DNA of 64,000 nucleotides from Dorea phocaeensis (GCF_900240315.1 NZ_OEPZ01000001.1:744001-808000); one strand, 5' to 3'. Shown: positions 1 to 8,557, counted from the first letter of the stretch. Program-made: numbers and translations. The notes: generated by a model not told the origin, from the letters alone.

Positions 1-25
1 CCGGAATAAATACTGTATAATCCAT
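1..25 (-). CDS. mraY: Probable start of mraY (phospho-MurNAc-pentapeptide transferase), 8 codons only
   Basis: Only the first eight codons (MDYTVFIP) lie in the window; the gene runs off the left edge. A good ribosome binding site (AAGAGGTGG) sits just upstream of the ATG at 23-25. The assignment rests mainly on context: it directly follows mraZ, rsmH, ftsL-like and PBP genes in the order usual for division/wall clusters. The short hydrophobic N-terminus also resembles MraY starts. MraY is the membrane enzyme that makes lipid I. The identity is an inference, since eight residues cannot prove it. Confidence 0.5.
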
Positions 26-84
26 AATCCACCTCTTCGTTTCTTTTGTTATTCTTTCCTTTTACATAGGGGCTTCTCCCTCCC

Positions 85-1881
85 CTAACCTTCCCTAGTA
101 TACTGCATTTCCTGTTCTTTTTCAATGCCAAGATAGGGGAATATGCTTTCAAAAATATTACCGATCACAGGCGCTGCTATCGTTCCTCCATAGTAAATCC
201 CTTTCGGATTATCAATCACACACATTCCCAACACTTGCGGATCATCAGCCGGTGCAAACCCTATAAAAGAAGAAATATATTTATTGGCGCTTCGAGGCAG
301 CGTCTGGGATGTCGCCGTCTTTCCCCCGACTGCATAACCTTCAACGTATGCATTCTTTCCGGATCCTTCGGAGACAACACTTTCAAGCAGACGCTGCATG
401 ATTTTTGACGTCTCTTCCGATACGATCCGCTCTCCATTTCCATAACCAAACTTCTTTACTTCCTCCCCCTTAAAGTCGCATACCCGGACTCCCAAATGCG
501 GCGTCACCCTTTTCCCTCCGTTAATCAGTGAGCTAACCGTAGCCGCCATTTGAATGGGTGTCACCTGAAAAGACTGCCCAAAGCTCATCGTTGCAAGTTC
601 CACCAGCCCTACATTTTCTTTTTGATGCATAATCGTGGATGCCTCTCCCGGCAAATCAACTCCTGTTGGCTCCATCATCTGAAACTGTTCAAAATATCGA
701 TAAAAATGATCCACTCCCAAGCGCTGTCCAATATCGATAAACACCGGATTACAGGAATTCTGAATTCCCTGCACAAAAGTCTCCGTTCCATGACCTCCCG
801 TCTTGTGACAGCGAATTTTACGATCTTCCACCACCCGGTAGCCGGGGCAGGAAAAGGTATCATCTAAGTGTACCGCCCCCTCTTCCAGACACGCGGCTGC
901 TGTAATAATCTTAAATGTGGATCCCGGTTCATAGGTATCATTGATACAGCCATTGCGCCACATCTGATTTAAAGCATCCTGCTTTTCCTCTGCCGTCATC
1001 CTTTCTTGTTCTGTCGTTCTTCGTTTAGAACTTTCATTCTCCTTTTCCAGCTCTCCTTCTGTAGGAAGAGTAAAAGGTGCATTCAGATTAAACTCCGGCA
1101 CATTTACCATAGCGAGAATCTCTCCATTTTGAGGATTCATCAGCAAAATCTCCACCTGATCCGCCTGTTTTTCTTCCATCACCTTTTCTGCCATCTGCTG
1201 TGCATAGGTCTGGATATTATAATCCAGACTGATCTGAAGGGTATGCCCCGGTATCGGCTCCACCCGATTTTCCGCCACAGCTTCCAATTCCATCCCTCTG
1301 GCATCTGTGGTCGTTAGAATCCTTCCATTGATTCCTTTCAGATACTCCTCGTACTTTACCTCCAATCCCACAATCCCCTGATTGTCTCCTCCTGTAAATC
1401 CAAGCACCTTTGACGCCAATTCCTGATAGGGATAATACCGTTTGAAATCTTCGTCTACTTTTACACCCGGAAGCTCCAAATCACGAATCTTATCCCCCGT
1501 CTCCTTATCTACGTTCGTTCGGATCCGCTCCATTGAGGATACCTTCTCCACCCGTTTTCTTACCTCTTCCTCGTCCATTTCAAGCGCCGAAGAAAGCGCT
1601 GCCACCACTTCCTCTACATTCTCAATCTGACTGTGGATCACCGAAATCGTACAAACCGTGCGGTTGGTGGCAAGCACTGTTCCGTTCGCATCCACAATCT
1701 CCCCTCTGGCGGCTTTGATTTCCCGTTCCCGTTCATGCAGCTCCTGCGCTTTTTGCTGATAATACTTTGCATCAAAAACCATTAGATAGCAAAGCCTTCC
1801 CAACAATCCCAAAATCATACAAACTGCACATAAGAACACCACCAGCATCTTCTTTTTGTGATATGTTTTATTTTTTCCCAT
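85..1881 (-). CDS. Class B penicillin-binding protein (FtsI/SpoVD-like transpeptidase)
   Basis: This is a 598-residue class B PBP, a D,D-transpeptidase that crosslinks peptidoglycan outside the membrane. A single N-terminal membrane segment (about residues 12-33) is followed by a PBP dimerization domain and the transpeptidase domain. The active-site SxxK serine is in GSTFK (near residue 320) and the SxN motif is SCN (near 375). The third motif, normally KTG, reads KTA (GGKTATSQ, near 520), a notable departure. It lies second in a PBP pair and follows the other PBP gene by about 60 bases. That gap holds a hairpin covering this gene's ribosome binding site. A septal or spore-cortex role is possible; which PBP is which cannot be settled from sequence. 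Confidence 0.9.
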   Translation of the reverse strand: MGKNKTYHKKKMLVVFLCAVCMILGLLGRLCYLMVFDAKYYQQKAQELHEREREIKAARGEIVDANGTVLATNRTVCTISVIHSQIENVEEVVAALSSALEMDEEEVRKRVEKVSSMERIRTNVDKETGDKIRDLELPGVKVDEDFKRYYPYQELASKVLGFTGGDNQGIVGLEVKYEEYLKGINGRILTTTDARGMELEAVAENRVEPIPGHTLQISLDYNIQTYAQQMAEKVMEEKQADQVEILLMNPQNGEILAMVNVPEFNLNAPFTLPTEGELEKENESSKRRTTEQERMTAEEKQDALNQMWRNGCINDTYEPGSTFKIITAAACLEEGAVHLDDTFSCPGYRVVEDRKIRCHKTGGHGTETFVQGIQNSCNPVFIDIGQRLGVDHFYRYFEQFQMMEPTGVDLPGEASTIMHQKENVGLVELATMSFGQSFQVTPIQMAATVSSLINGGKRVTPHLGVRVCDFKGEEVKKFGYGNGERIVSEETSKIMQRLLESVVSEGSGKNAYVEGYAVGGKTATSQTLPRSANKYISSFIGFAPADDPQVLGMCVIDNPKGIYYGGTIAAPVIGNIFESIFPYLGIEKEQEMQYTREG

Positions 1882-1886
1882 AAAAA

Positions 1887-1934
1887 AACCTCACAACAGC
1901 CTTTCTATTAATTTATTAGGTCTGTTGTAAGGTT
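1887..1934 (-). promoter_or_regulatory. Terminator-like hairpin between the two PBP genes, overlapping the SD of the downstream one
   Basis: On the minus-strand transcript the arms at 1918-1934 and 1887-1902 pair over about 16 bp with one bulged base and one G-U pair, with a 15-base loop. The stem is followed at once by a run of U (1882-1888) that ends at the AUG of the second PBP. The descending arm contains the GUGAGG ribosome binding site. Geometry is that of an intrinsic terminator or of a translation-blocking stem, so it probably lowers expression of the downstream PBP and mraY relative to the upstream genes. The effect is inferred. Confidence 0.7.
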
Positions 1935-1941
1935 ATTCTGC

Positions 1942-3807
1942 TTAATTTGTCACTGCTCCCTCTGCCGCATCTGCAGGCACTGCTTTCGGGACTCCCAGAT
2001 ACGGGAAGATTTCTTCCATAATATCAGAAGCGAGCTCTGTTGCATACGTGCTGGATGCTTGACCTGCAACATTCGGTTCATCCACAACCACATACACCAC
2101 CACTTCCGGATTTTCCTGCGGTGCATACCCAATAAATGAAACCAGATATTTGCCATTGCCTCGCGGCAGCTTCTCAGCCGTACCTGTTTTTCCTCCGATA
2201 TCGTATCCTTCTACACCAGCTGAAGCTCCTGTTCCTTCCTGAACAACGCCCAGCATATAATCTTTGATCAAATCACTGCTTTCCTTGGAAATCGTCTTCT
2301 TTAATAAAACCGGATCCTTCGTCTCTGTCACATTTCCATTCTCATCCTGGATCTGTTTTACCACATGAGGCTTGTAATAATCTCCGCCATTAACCAGCGA
2401 ACAGAACGAAGCAGCCAGCTGAGTCATCGTCACATTAAAGTTCTGACCAAAAGCATTCGTCGCAAGACTGGCGGCATCCATATTTTCCGGCGTATACAAA
2501 AGTCCTTCTGTAGAACCTTCTCCCGGAAGATCGATTCCTGTATATTCTCCAAATCCAAACAATTTCTGATAACGGCAGAACTCTTCTGCTCCCAAACTCT
2601 CTCCAATCTCCATCAACGCTACATTGCAGGAGTTTTCCAGCGATTGTTTCAATGTCTGAGGTCCATGCCCTTTCCGGTTGCTGCAATGAATATCATGGTC
2701 CCCCACATGCAGCACACCTCCGCACATGTAGCCTTCTTCTCCTGTCAGAGTCCCATTTTCCAGCCCCGCAGCAATCGTAAATGGTTTAAACGTGGAGCCA
2801 GGTTCATAGGTATCACTGACACAGAAGTTATTCCACAGATTATTCAGCACATCCAGTTTCTCTTCATCACCCATGGCTTCCAGCTCTTCCTCTGTGTAAT
2901 ACGCACTTAAATCTCTTGGATGATTCAGATCATAGTTCGGATAAGAGGCCTCCGCCAGGATCTCTCCATTCTGCGGATTCATCACAACCACCGCCGTATT
3001 CTTACTTCCTTCACCTTCTGCAAATTCATTTTTATGCGCCTCATTAAATGCCAGAACGTGTTTTTCTACAATACTTTGTACCTGCAGATCGATCGTCGAA
3101 ACGACCGTGCTTCCGTTTTCCGGTTCTTTGACTGTACGCTCAAAAGAGGAACCTGCATCCAGGTAACCATACTCTCGCCCATCCGTACCATTCAGAACCG
3201 AATTATAGGATGCTTCTATTCCGTTGCTTCCCACATTTCCATCTACAGTAAACCCAACCACATCACAGGCCAGCGTTTGATAGGGATATGTTCTCACATA
3301 ATCTTCTTCTAACCAGATTCCCTTTACATCCGAATACTTCTTTTCGTCTTCTTCAATCTCGCGAAACTCCAGCGCCTTTTCATAAGATACGCCCTTCTTC
3401 AATACATTATATCTGCCGGAGGAATTTTCTTTTATCAACGTCCGAATCTCTTCTTCGTCAATCTCAAAGCAGCTTTTCAGAACCTCTATCGTCGGCTCCA
3501 CATAATCCTCATTGCTAAGCATCACTTTTACATCCAAAATGACGTTGTAAACACGCTCGCTGGTAGCAATCTTTGTACCGTTACGGTCTACGATATCACC
3601 TCTTTTAAAGGGAATGATCCGACTGTCATACTGCTGCTGATCCAATACTGTCTTCGTATATTTGTCTCCACTTGATGCATTGATATAGGTAATTCTTCCC
3701 ACCAAGAAAACAAAAGCTAGTATAATTGCCATAAACAACATTACTAGCTTTTTCTGCATCAGTTTGGAAAATTTCTTTTTAAAAAAATTCGTTTTCTTTT
3801 TTGCCAT
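1942..3807 (-). CDS. Class B penicillin-binding protein (FtsI/PBP2-type transpeptidase)
   Basis: This 621-residue class B PBP has a short basic cytoplasmic tail, one membrane segment (about residues 20-42), a dimerization domain and a transpeptidase domain. All three catalytic motifs are intact: GSTFK (near residue 340), SCN (near 393) and KTGTAEK (near 540). It follows the ftsL-like gene by 9 bases, the normal place of ftsI/pbpB, so a septal peptidoglycan transpeptidase role is likely. The partner would be FtsW, encoded nearby at 7333-8505. There is no PASTA repeat at the C-terminus, which ends in a short acidic tail. Its stop codon comes just before the inter-PBP hairpin. Confidence 0.92.
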   Translation of the reverse strand: MAKKKTNFFKKKFSKLMQKKLVMLFMAIILAFVFLVGRITYINASSGDKYTKTVLDQQQYDSRIIPFKRGDIVDRNGTKIATSERVYNVILDVKVMLSNEDYVEPTIEVLKSCFEIDEEEIRTLIKENSSGRYNVLKKGVSYEKALEFREIEEDEKKYSDVKGIWLEEDYVRTYPYQTLACDVVGFTVDGNVGSNGIEASYNSVLNGTDGREYGYLDAGSSFERTVKEPENGSTVVSTIDLQVQSIVEKHVLAFNEAHKNEFAEGEGSKNTAVVVMNPQNGEILAEASYPNYDLNHPRDLSAYYTEEELEAMGDEEKLDVLNNLWNNFCVSDTYEPGSTFKPFTIAAGLENGTLTGEEGYMCGGVLHVGDHDIHCSNRKGHGPQTLKQSLENSCNVALMEIGESLGAEEFCRYQKLFGFGEYTGIDLPGEGSTEGLLYTPENMDAASLATNAFGQNFNVTMTQLAASFCSLVNGGDYYKPHVVKQIQDENGNVTETKDPVLLKKTISKESSDLIKDYMLGVVQEGTGASAGVEGYDIGGKTGTAEKLPRGNGKYLVSFIGYAPQENPEVVVYVVVDEPNVAGQASSTYATELASDIMEEIFPYLGVPKAVPADAAEGAVTN

Positions 3808-3816
3808 AATTCCAAC

Positions 3817-4365
3817 CTATCTTGAAGTCTTATCCGACTGTGCAAGCACACCGTCTTTTGGAATCTCCTCATACTGTTTTACGTAATCGGTTGCCGGGTT
3901 TTCATACTCCACAATTTGTTCCGGTGAAGCATAAACCATTCCGAGATCATTCTGAGCACGATCTCTTACTTCATCCAAATTAACCGAATCCATCACAGCA
4001 TTTTGACGGGTGGTATTCTCTTCCTTCATATCAGCCAATTCTTCCTGCATCATTGTAATATTCTTGGAACGATCGACGATACTGGACTGCAGCCGAACAT
4101 AGTTCACACATACGATTAATGCAAGCATGGCAGCCACCGCAAGAAACACCACATAGCCCCGACTCATATGCTGTGCTTTCTTCCGGTTCTTTTTCACCTG
4201 TCTGCTGACCTTTTTCTTTGGTCTTTCGGGCAACTTTTCCTGGCGGTCCGGATCATAAACCGGTTTGGTCACAACATTTCCATATACATACATCTGCTGC
4301 GATGCGCTGTTTCCTCTGTAGTTCTGATTCATTTGTCTGTCTGTATAACGCTGTCTTTCCGCCAC
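3817..4365 (-). CDS. FtsL-like division protein
   Basis: This 182-residue protein is bitopic: a long basic cytoplasmic N-terminus (about 70 residues, rich in K/R), one membrane segment (about residues 70-90) and a predicted coiled coil after it (RSKNITMMQEELADMKEEN). That layout and the position between rsmH and the first PBP match FtsL/DivIC-type septum proteins, which bridge FtsQ and the FtsWI synthase. FtsL sequences are poorly conserved, so the call leans on topology and synteny. The start is a GTG, preceded by AAAGGGGTG at proper spacing. The N-terminal tail is longer than in classical FtsL (around 100-120 residues in total). Confidence 0.75.
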   Translation of the reverse strand: MAERQRYTDRQMNQNYRGNSASQQMYVYGNVVTKPVYDPDRQEKLPERPKKKVSRQVKKNRKKAQHMSRGYVVFLAVAAMLALIVCVNYVRLQSSIVDRSKNITMMQEELADMKEENTTRQNAVMDSVNLDEVRDRAQNDLGMVYASPEQIVEYENPATDYVKQYEEIPKDGVLAQSDKTSR

Positions 4366-4405
4366 GTATAGTCACCCCTTTCACATTAATCTTTTCTTTT
4401 TTGCC

Positions 4406-5341
4406 TTAACTGCGTTCAAAAATCCGAAGTTTCGCACTCTTTGAACGACTGTTGTTCGCCAATTCTTCTTCACTTGGAAGAATTGGTTTTCTAGTAATAA
4501 TACTCCCCTTGGATTTCTTCCCACATACGCATACAGGAAAATCCGGAGGACAGGTGCAAGGATTCTCGTTTTTCTTAAATGCACTCTTTACAATTCTGTC
4601 CTCAAGCGAATGGAAGGTAATAATGCACAATCTTCCACCCGGATTTAACAATTCAATCATATCATCCAATGAATCTCTAAGAACCTCAAGCTCCCTGTTT
4701 AGTTCAATGCGAATTGCCTGGAACGTCCGCTTCGCCGGATGCCCAGACTTCTTCTGATACTTCATTGGAATGGCCTGTCTGATAATTTCCGTCAGCTGGC
4801 CTGTCGTCTCGATCGGTTCTTTCTCGCGTGCGATTACAATATGTTTTGCAATATTCTTAGCAAACTTATCCTCCCCGTAATCTCTGATCACCCGATAAAG
4901 TTCCATCTCACTGTAGTCATTGACGATGTCCCTGGCCGTCATCTTCTGACGTGTATCCATCCGCATATCCAGTGGCGCATCTTCACGATAGGAAAATCCC
5001 CGTTCTGCCGTATCTAACTGATAAGATGATACGCCCAGATCAAGGACGATTCCATCGACCTTGTCAATGCCTAATTCCTGGAGCTTTGACTTCATATTGC
5101 AATAGTTGCTCCTGACTATTGTAACCTTCTCCCCGAAGTCTTTTAATCGGAACCCGGCCGCTTCAATCGCAGCCTCGTCCTGATCTATTCCTACAATACT
5201 CCCCTGTTTTCCAAGGCGCCTGCATACTTCATATGCATGTCCGCCTCCACCAAGTGTTCCGTCCACATAAATTCCGTCCGGCTTGATGTTTAATCCATTT
5301 ACTGTTTCATCCAGTAATACTGATTTGTGTACGAATTCCAT
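4406..5341 (-). CDS. rsmH: 16S rRNA m4C1402 methyltransferase RsmH
   Basis: RsmH (MraW) N4-methylates C1402 of 16S rRNA using S-adenosylmethionine. The 311-residue length is typical. Recognisable segments are HKSVLLDE at the N-terminus, the SAM-binding DGTLGGGGH loop, [26 protein letters not shown], and the C-terminal [15 protein letters not shown]. It follows mraZ with a 12-base gap and is preceded by a GAGGGAGAAGAT ribosome binding site, so it belongs to the MraZ-controlled operon. In other bacteria RsmH opposes MraZ activity; whether it does so here is unknown. Confidence 0.97.
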   Translation of the reverse strand: MEFVHKSVLLDETVNGLNIKPDGIYVDGTLGGGGHAYEVCRRLGKQGSIVGIDQDEAAIEAAGFRLKDFGEKVTIVRSNYCNMKSKLQELGIDKVDGIVLDLGVSSYQLDTAERGFSYREDAPLDMRMDTRQKMTARDIVNDYSEMELYRVIRDYGEDKFAKNIAKHIVIAREKEPIETTGQLTEIIRQAIPMKYQKKSGHPAKRTFQAIRIELNRELEVLRDSLDDMIELLNPGGRLCIITFHSLEDRIVKSAFKKNENPCTCPPDFPVCVCGKKSKGSIITRKPILPSEEELANNSRSKSAKLRIFERS

Positions 5342-5353
5342 ATCTTCTCCCTC

Positions 5354-5794
5354 TTAGATACTGAATCCACTTGCTTCCATATCAGATGCAATATCTTCAA
5401 TGTTAAGTTCCACTTCAGCATTCTTTTCTTCCCATCTTTTCTTGTCCCAGATCTCAGCACGCTTCCCCATGCCGACAAACACAACTTCTTTATCAAGATG
5501 TGCAAATTCTCTGAGTACGGAAGGGATGAGAGTTCTGCCCTGCTTATCCAGATCGCCATCCGTGGCGCTTCCCTGGAAAAAATATGCAAATGCACGGGCT
5601 TTCTTATCGGTGGTTGTTGGCAAAGCGTTCAATTTTTCTTCAAAGGCGTCCCATTCGTTCTCCGGGTATACATACAGACAGTTCTCCATTCCTTTCGTAA
5701 TGACGAAATGCTCCCCTAAATCGTCACGATACTTGGCTGGAATAATTAATCTGCCTTTTGCGTCAATATTATGACTGTACTCCCCCTTTAACAT
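5354..5794 (-). CDS. mraZ: MraZ, transcriptional regulator of the division/wall cluster
   Basis: MraZ is a ring-forming DNA-binding protein with two SpoVT/AbrB-like swapped-hairpin domains. Both copies of the DxxxR signature are visible: DAKGR near residue 12 and DKQGR near residue 85. Length (146 residues) is normal. It is first gene of the cluster and probably represses its own promoter through the phased GTGG boxes at 5823-5869. Translation starts at the ATG preceded by GGTGAG. The sixth GTGG-like box (5811-5814) lies almost on the ribosome binding site. Confidence 0.97.
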   Translation of the reverse strand: MLKGEYSHNIDAKGRLIIPAKYRDDLGEHFVITKGMENCLYVYPENEWDAFEEKLNALPTTTDKKARAFAYFFQGSATDGDLDKQGRTLIPSVLREFAHLDKEVVFVGMGKRAEIWDKKRWEEKNAEVELNIEDIASDMEASGFSI

Positions 5795-5810
5795 TAGAAC
5801 TCACCTTCTC

Positions 5811-5869
5811 CCACATGGTTCACCACTTGGTCACCACTTCATTCCACTTTTCACCACTTTCTACCACTT
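5811..5869 (-). promoter_or_regulatory. MraZ box array (operator of the mraZ promoter)
   Basis: Read on the minus strand, AAGTGG occurs five times at 5864-5869, 5854-5859, 5844-5849, 5834-5839 and 5823-5828. The starts are 10, 10, 10 and 11 bases apart, one helical turn each. A weaker ATGTGG follows at 5811-5816. Known MraZ sites are short GTGG/TGGG-containing direct repeats at one-turn spacing in front of mraZ, so the match is close. The first box begins at the predicted transcription start, which suits repression by blocking RNA polymerase. Confidence 0.88.
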
Positions 5870-5875
5870 GAACCC

Positions 5876-5904
5876 ATTGTAAACTACTTTTTCATCTATT
5901 TCAA
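5876..5904 (-). promoter_or_regulatory. Sigma-A promoter of mraZ operon
   Basis: On the minus strand there is TTGAAA (5899-5904), a 17-base spacer and TACAAT (5876-5881). The predicted start site near 5869 falls at the first MraZ box. It is downstream of the terminator of the preceding gene, so mraZ begins a new transcription unit. Confidence 0.85.
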
Positions 5905-5948
5905 GAGCTTTTCACGTTTTTTTCACATCATCTATTAAAAAAACGCAG

Positions 5949-5976
5949 AAAAAAAACGAGCAGAAAATCCTGCTCG
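5949..5976 (-). terminator. Intrinsic terminator of the 86-residue membrane protein gene
   Basis: Minus-strand stem CGAGCAG/CTGCTCG (5970-5976 with 5957-5963), a 6-base loop and eight T residues (5949-5956). It separates the upstream gene from the mraZ promoter. Confidence 0.88.
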
Positions 5977-6009
5977 CTTCATTTTTATTCTCTTATGATT
6001 CTTTTTCTA

Positions 6010-6034
6010 CCACTTTTTTACCACAATCTACCAC
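6010..6034 (-). promoter_or_regulatory. Second cluster of GTGG boxes, possible distal MraZ site
   Basis: Three GTGGT words on the minus strand (CCAC at 6010-6013, 6021-6024 and 6031-6034 on the plus strand) are spaced 11 and 10 bases, the same phasing as the main array. They lie just after the stop codon of the upstream gene and before its terminator, about 140 bases from the main array. Binding by MraZ is an inference. Confidence 0.5.
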
Positions 6035-6045
6035 ACGGCTTCCAT

Positions 6046-6306
6046 TTATTGAACCGGTTCCTCCACCTGAACGGCCGCAAGGTTCTGGGACAGCTCATTC
6101 ACTGCTGTATAATCCACCTGTGCTTCCTGCTGCGGCTGCTTTGCATCATATGTTGTATAAGCGGAATAGCCAATCCATCCGACCAATGCAATTCCCACCA
6201 AACCTACGACACATTTTCGGATCACATTACCGAATTTTTCTTTCTTCATGTTTTTTTTGCGGTTTGCTTTTTCCTGTTTATAGCGGTCTACTTTTTCCTG
6301 ACTCAT
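6046..6306 (-). CDS. Small single-span membrane protein, function unknown
   Basis: This is an 86-residue protein with a strongly basic N-terminus (many K/R/N in the first 30 residues), one hydrophobic segment (about residues 31-50, VIRKCVVGLVGIALVGWIGY) and an acidic, Q-rich outer tail ending EEPVQ. No family is recognised. The charge pattern predicts the N-terminus inside. A ribosome binding site (AAGGGAC) precedes the ATG, and an intrinsic terminator follows, so it is a real monocistronic gene. Its 3' flank carries GTGG boxes like those of mraZ, and its place directly upstream of the division cluster makes a cell-envelope role conceivable, without direct support. Confidence 0.75.
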   Translation of the reverse strand: MSQEKVDRYKQEKANRKKNMKKEKFGNVIRKCVVGLVGIALVGWIGYSAYTTYDAKQPQQEAQVDYTAVNELSQNLAAVQVEEPVQ

Positions 6307-6373
6307 GATTTTTGTCCCTTCTATCCTGATATCACTTTTTCAACTGAAAAATATTCTACCATATTCCGGCCAA

Positions 6374-7213
6374 TTATACAACCACTATTACACCGCCATC
6401 AGATGCATACATACTGCTGATACCAGCCGTGTCTAAAATGATCACATCCCGAAAAGAAGCTTTCTCTTCCAGCATCTTCTTTACCTCTTTGGCTCGTTCC
6501 AAACAATTACAGTGCGCAATTGCCAAAATTTTCTGTTCCGAATTCCGAACCTGCACCGTCACTTCTTCCACCATTTTCGCAAGCGCTTTTTTAACTCCCC
6601 GAGCTTTTCCTAATTGAACAATGGTTCCTTCCGGTGTTGCTCCCATCACCGGCTTAATATTAAGCGCAGATGCCATTACCGACTTAATTCCCGTTAATCT
6701 TCCGTTTTTCCGAAGTGTCTCCAGTGTCTCCAGCACAAAATAGGTATTCTGTTCACAGATATAAGCTTCCACTGTATCAATTACCTGCTCAAATGTCATT
6801 CCCTGTTCTTCACATTCCGCAATTTTTAACGCAATCAGTGTTTCTCCCACGGATGCGGACCTGGAATTAAAAACATGAATATCTTTTTCTCCATATTCTT
6901 CTTTATACAGACTCTTTCCCAACACAGCGCTATTATAAGATCCACTCAGTTCTGCGGATAATGTCACTGCATAAACATGCTCCGCTTCACAGTGATACCC
7001 TTCCATATACCGTTCAGGAGACGGACAAGATGATTTGGCACACTCTTCAGTCTCCGCAACAATCTTCAAAAAAGATGCCTGATCAAACGTCTCATCATCT
7101 ACGATATGATGTCCTCCTACATCTATATGCAGCGAAGCCGTCTCATAATGGCCGGACGCCTTCATCTCCTCTGTCAGTTCTCCACAACTATCTACAATAA
7201 TTTTATAACTCAT
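6374..7213 (-). CDS. DegV family fatty-acid-binding protein
   Basis: DegV/FakB-type proteins bind fatty acids and, in some Firmicutes, present them to the kinase FakA. Seen here are the N-terminal IIVDSCGEL strand-loop, the conserved SCPSPERY segment (normally TSQPS), SAELSGSYNSA, and the C-terminal glycine-rich end. The start is taken as the ATG at 7211-7213, which has GGGAGG seven bases upstream. An upstream in-frame ATG at 7246 has no such site and would add an atypical Cys-rich stretch. The product is then 279 residues, usual for the family. It is monocistronic between ftsW and a small membrane protein; no partner kinase is in the window. Confidence 0.9.
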   Translation of the reverse strand: MSYKIIVDSCGELTEEMKASGHYETASLHIDVGGHHIVDDETFDQASFLKIVAETEECAKSSCPSPERYMEGYHCEAEHVYAVTLSAELSGSYNSAVLGKSLYKEEYGEKDIHVFNSRSASVGETLIALKIAECEEQGMTFEQVIDTVEAYICEQNTYFVLETLETLRKNGRLTGIKSVMASALNIKPVMGATPEGTIVQLGKARGVKKALAKMVEEVTVQVRNSEQKILAIAHCNCLERAKEVKKMLEEKASFRDVIILDTAGISSMYASDGGVIVVV

Positions 7214-7332
7214 ATGCTTCCTCCCGGCACACCAACACTCACACAATCCGGTGTGTCATTCGCTTCCATAATATGTAGTTTTGAATACCACGTCTTTAAT
7301 CATAGCATATTTATCTGACAAAAGGAAGTCTT

Positions 7333-8505
7333 TTATTCATGGAATTTAATTTTTCGCGAAACCCCCAACGCGATTCCCATTTCTGCCATTAAAAACAACA
7401 CCGCCGTACCTCCATAACTGATAAACGGAAGCGTAATTCCGGTGTTCGGAATCAAGTTAATTACTACGGATACATTTAAAATAACCTGCAGTGCAATGTG
7501 GCTGAAAATTCCCGTCACAATCAAAGAACCGTACACATCCGGTGCGTTCTGCGCAATAAACAACAGACGATACAACAGCATTCCAAACAGCACCAGCACA
7601 ACAATGGCTCCAAATACACCCAATTCCTCACATATTACCGACAGAATCATATCGTTCTGAACTTCCGGAATCACCATTTTCTGGGCGCTGTTTCCAAGAC
7701 CTTTGCCAAAAAAGCCCCCGGAACCAATCGCATACAATCCCTGCAGTGTCTGATATCCAACTCCTGACGCATACTCTTCCGGCCTTAACCAAGTCAAGAT
7801 TCTCCGAATACGGAAGTTATCACTGGTGGTTAACGTTGCATTCAAAATCACCACCGTCACCAAAATCAACACCAGGCCGATTACTACAATCGCTACAAAC
7901 GGCTTTGTCTTTGGATGCACTACAAAAATAGTGATGCAGGTAATCCCCATTACAATAATCGCCGTACTTAAGTTATCCGTCAAGAATAATACACATGCCG
8001 CAGAAAAACCTCCCCACAGCAACACACGAATCACGCCATTTAGAGTCTTAATTTCTTTACCCATACTGCAGATCAACGCCGGAATAAAAAGAATCACTGC
8101 AATCTTTGCTACCTCAGACGGCTGAAGCTGCTGATCAAAAGGCAGACGAATCCACCTCTTTGCACCATTTACCTCCTGTCCAAGCGGAGTCTGCACTAAC
8201 GCCATCAAAAAAATCGACAGAAAGTAAATCGGTTTTGACCACTTAATATAGAAATGATAATCAATATGCATCACAATATACATACCGATAAATCCGGCTA
8301 TAATAAAGAGCAGCTGACGCACAAAAAAATGCATGCTGTTCCCATATTTTACCAATGCACTATAAGAACTGGTACTATACAGCATCACCAGTCCAAAACA
8401 GATCAGAAAAATCAACACTGCCAGCAGACTATAATCAAAATATACTGCTTCTTTCCTTTTCAAAGCACCTTTTTTCTTCATTTTTTCATTCTTTGTTATT
8501 CCCAT
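7333..8505 (-). CDS. ftsW: FtsW/RodA/SpoVE family peptidoglycan glycosyltransferase
   Basis: SEDS-family polymerase of 390 residues with about ten membrane segments. Diagnostic stretches are QPSEVAKIAVILF, GLYAIGSGGFFGKGLGNS in the large outer loop, the QNDMILSVICEELG region, and ISYGGTAVLF near the end. SEDS proteins polymerise lipid II and pair with class B PBPs such as those at 85-3807. FtsW, SpoVE and RodA cannot be told apart reliably by reading; FtsW or SpoVE is favoured because the gene is next to the division cluster. It has its own promoter (8529-8557) and is separated from the cluster by two unrelated genes. Confidence 0.88.
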   Translation of the reverse strand: MGITKNEKMKKKGALKRKEAVYFDYSLLAVLIFLICFGLVMLYSTSSYSALVKYGNSMHFFVRQLLFIIAGFIGMYIVMHIDYHFYIKWSKPIYFLSIFLMALVQTPLGQEVNGAKRWIRLPFDQQLQPSEVAKIAVILFIPALICSMGKEIKTLNGVIRVLLWGGFSAACVLFLTDNLSTAIIVMGITCITIFVVHPKTKPFVAIVVIGLVLILVTVVILNATLTTSDNFRIRRILTWLRPEEYASGVGYQTLQGLYAIGSGGFFGKGLGNSAQKMVIPEVQNDMILSVICEELGVFGAIVVLVLFGMLLYRLLFIAQNAPDVYGSLIVTGIFSHIALQVILNVSVVINLIPNTGITLPFISYGGTAVLFLMAEMGIALGVSRKIKFHE

Positions 8506-8528
8506 TTTTTACACTCCAATCGTCTTTT

Positions 8529-8557
8529 ATTATACTCATATCTATCCACAAAAACAA
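8529..8557 (-). promoter_or_regulatory. Promoter of ftsW
   Basis: Minus strand: TTGTTT (8552-8557), 17-base spacer, TATAAT (8529-8534). It gives a short leader with GGAG ahead of the ftsW start. Confidence 0.65.

Noticed and set aside
2365-2910. A 181-codon plus-strand open frame antisense to the first PBP gene
   Set aside because: It lies wholly inside a well-supported gene with intact catalytic motifs, has no ribosome binding site and its translation looks like reversed coding sequence.
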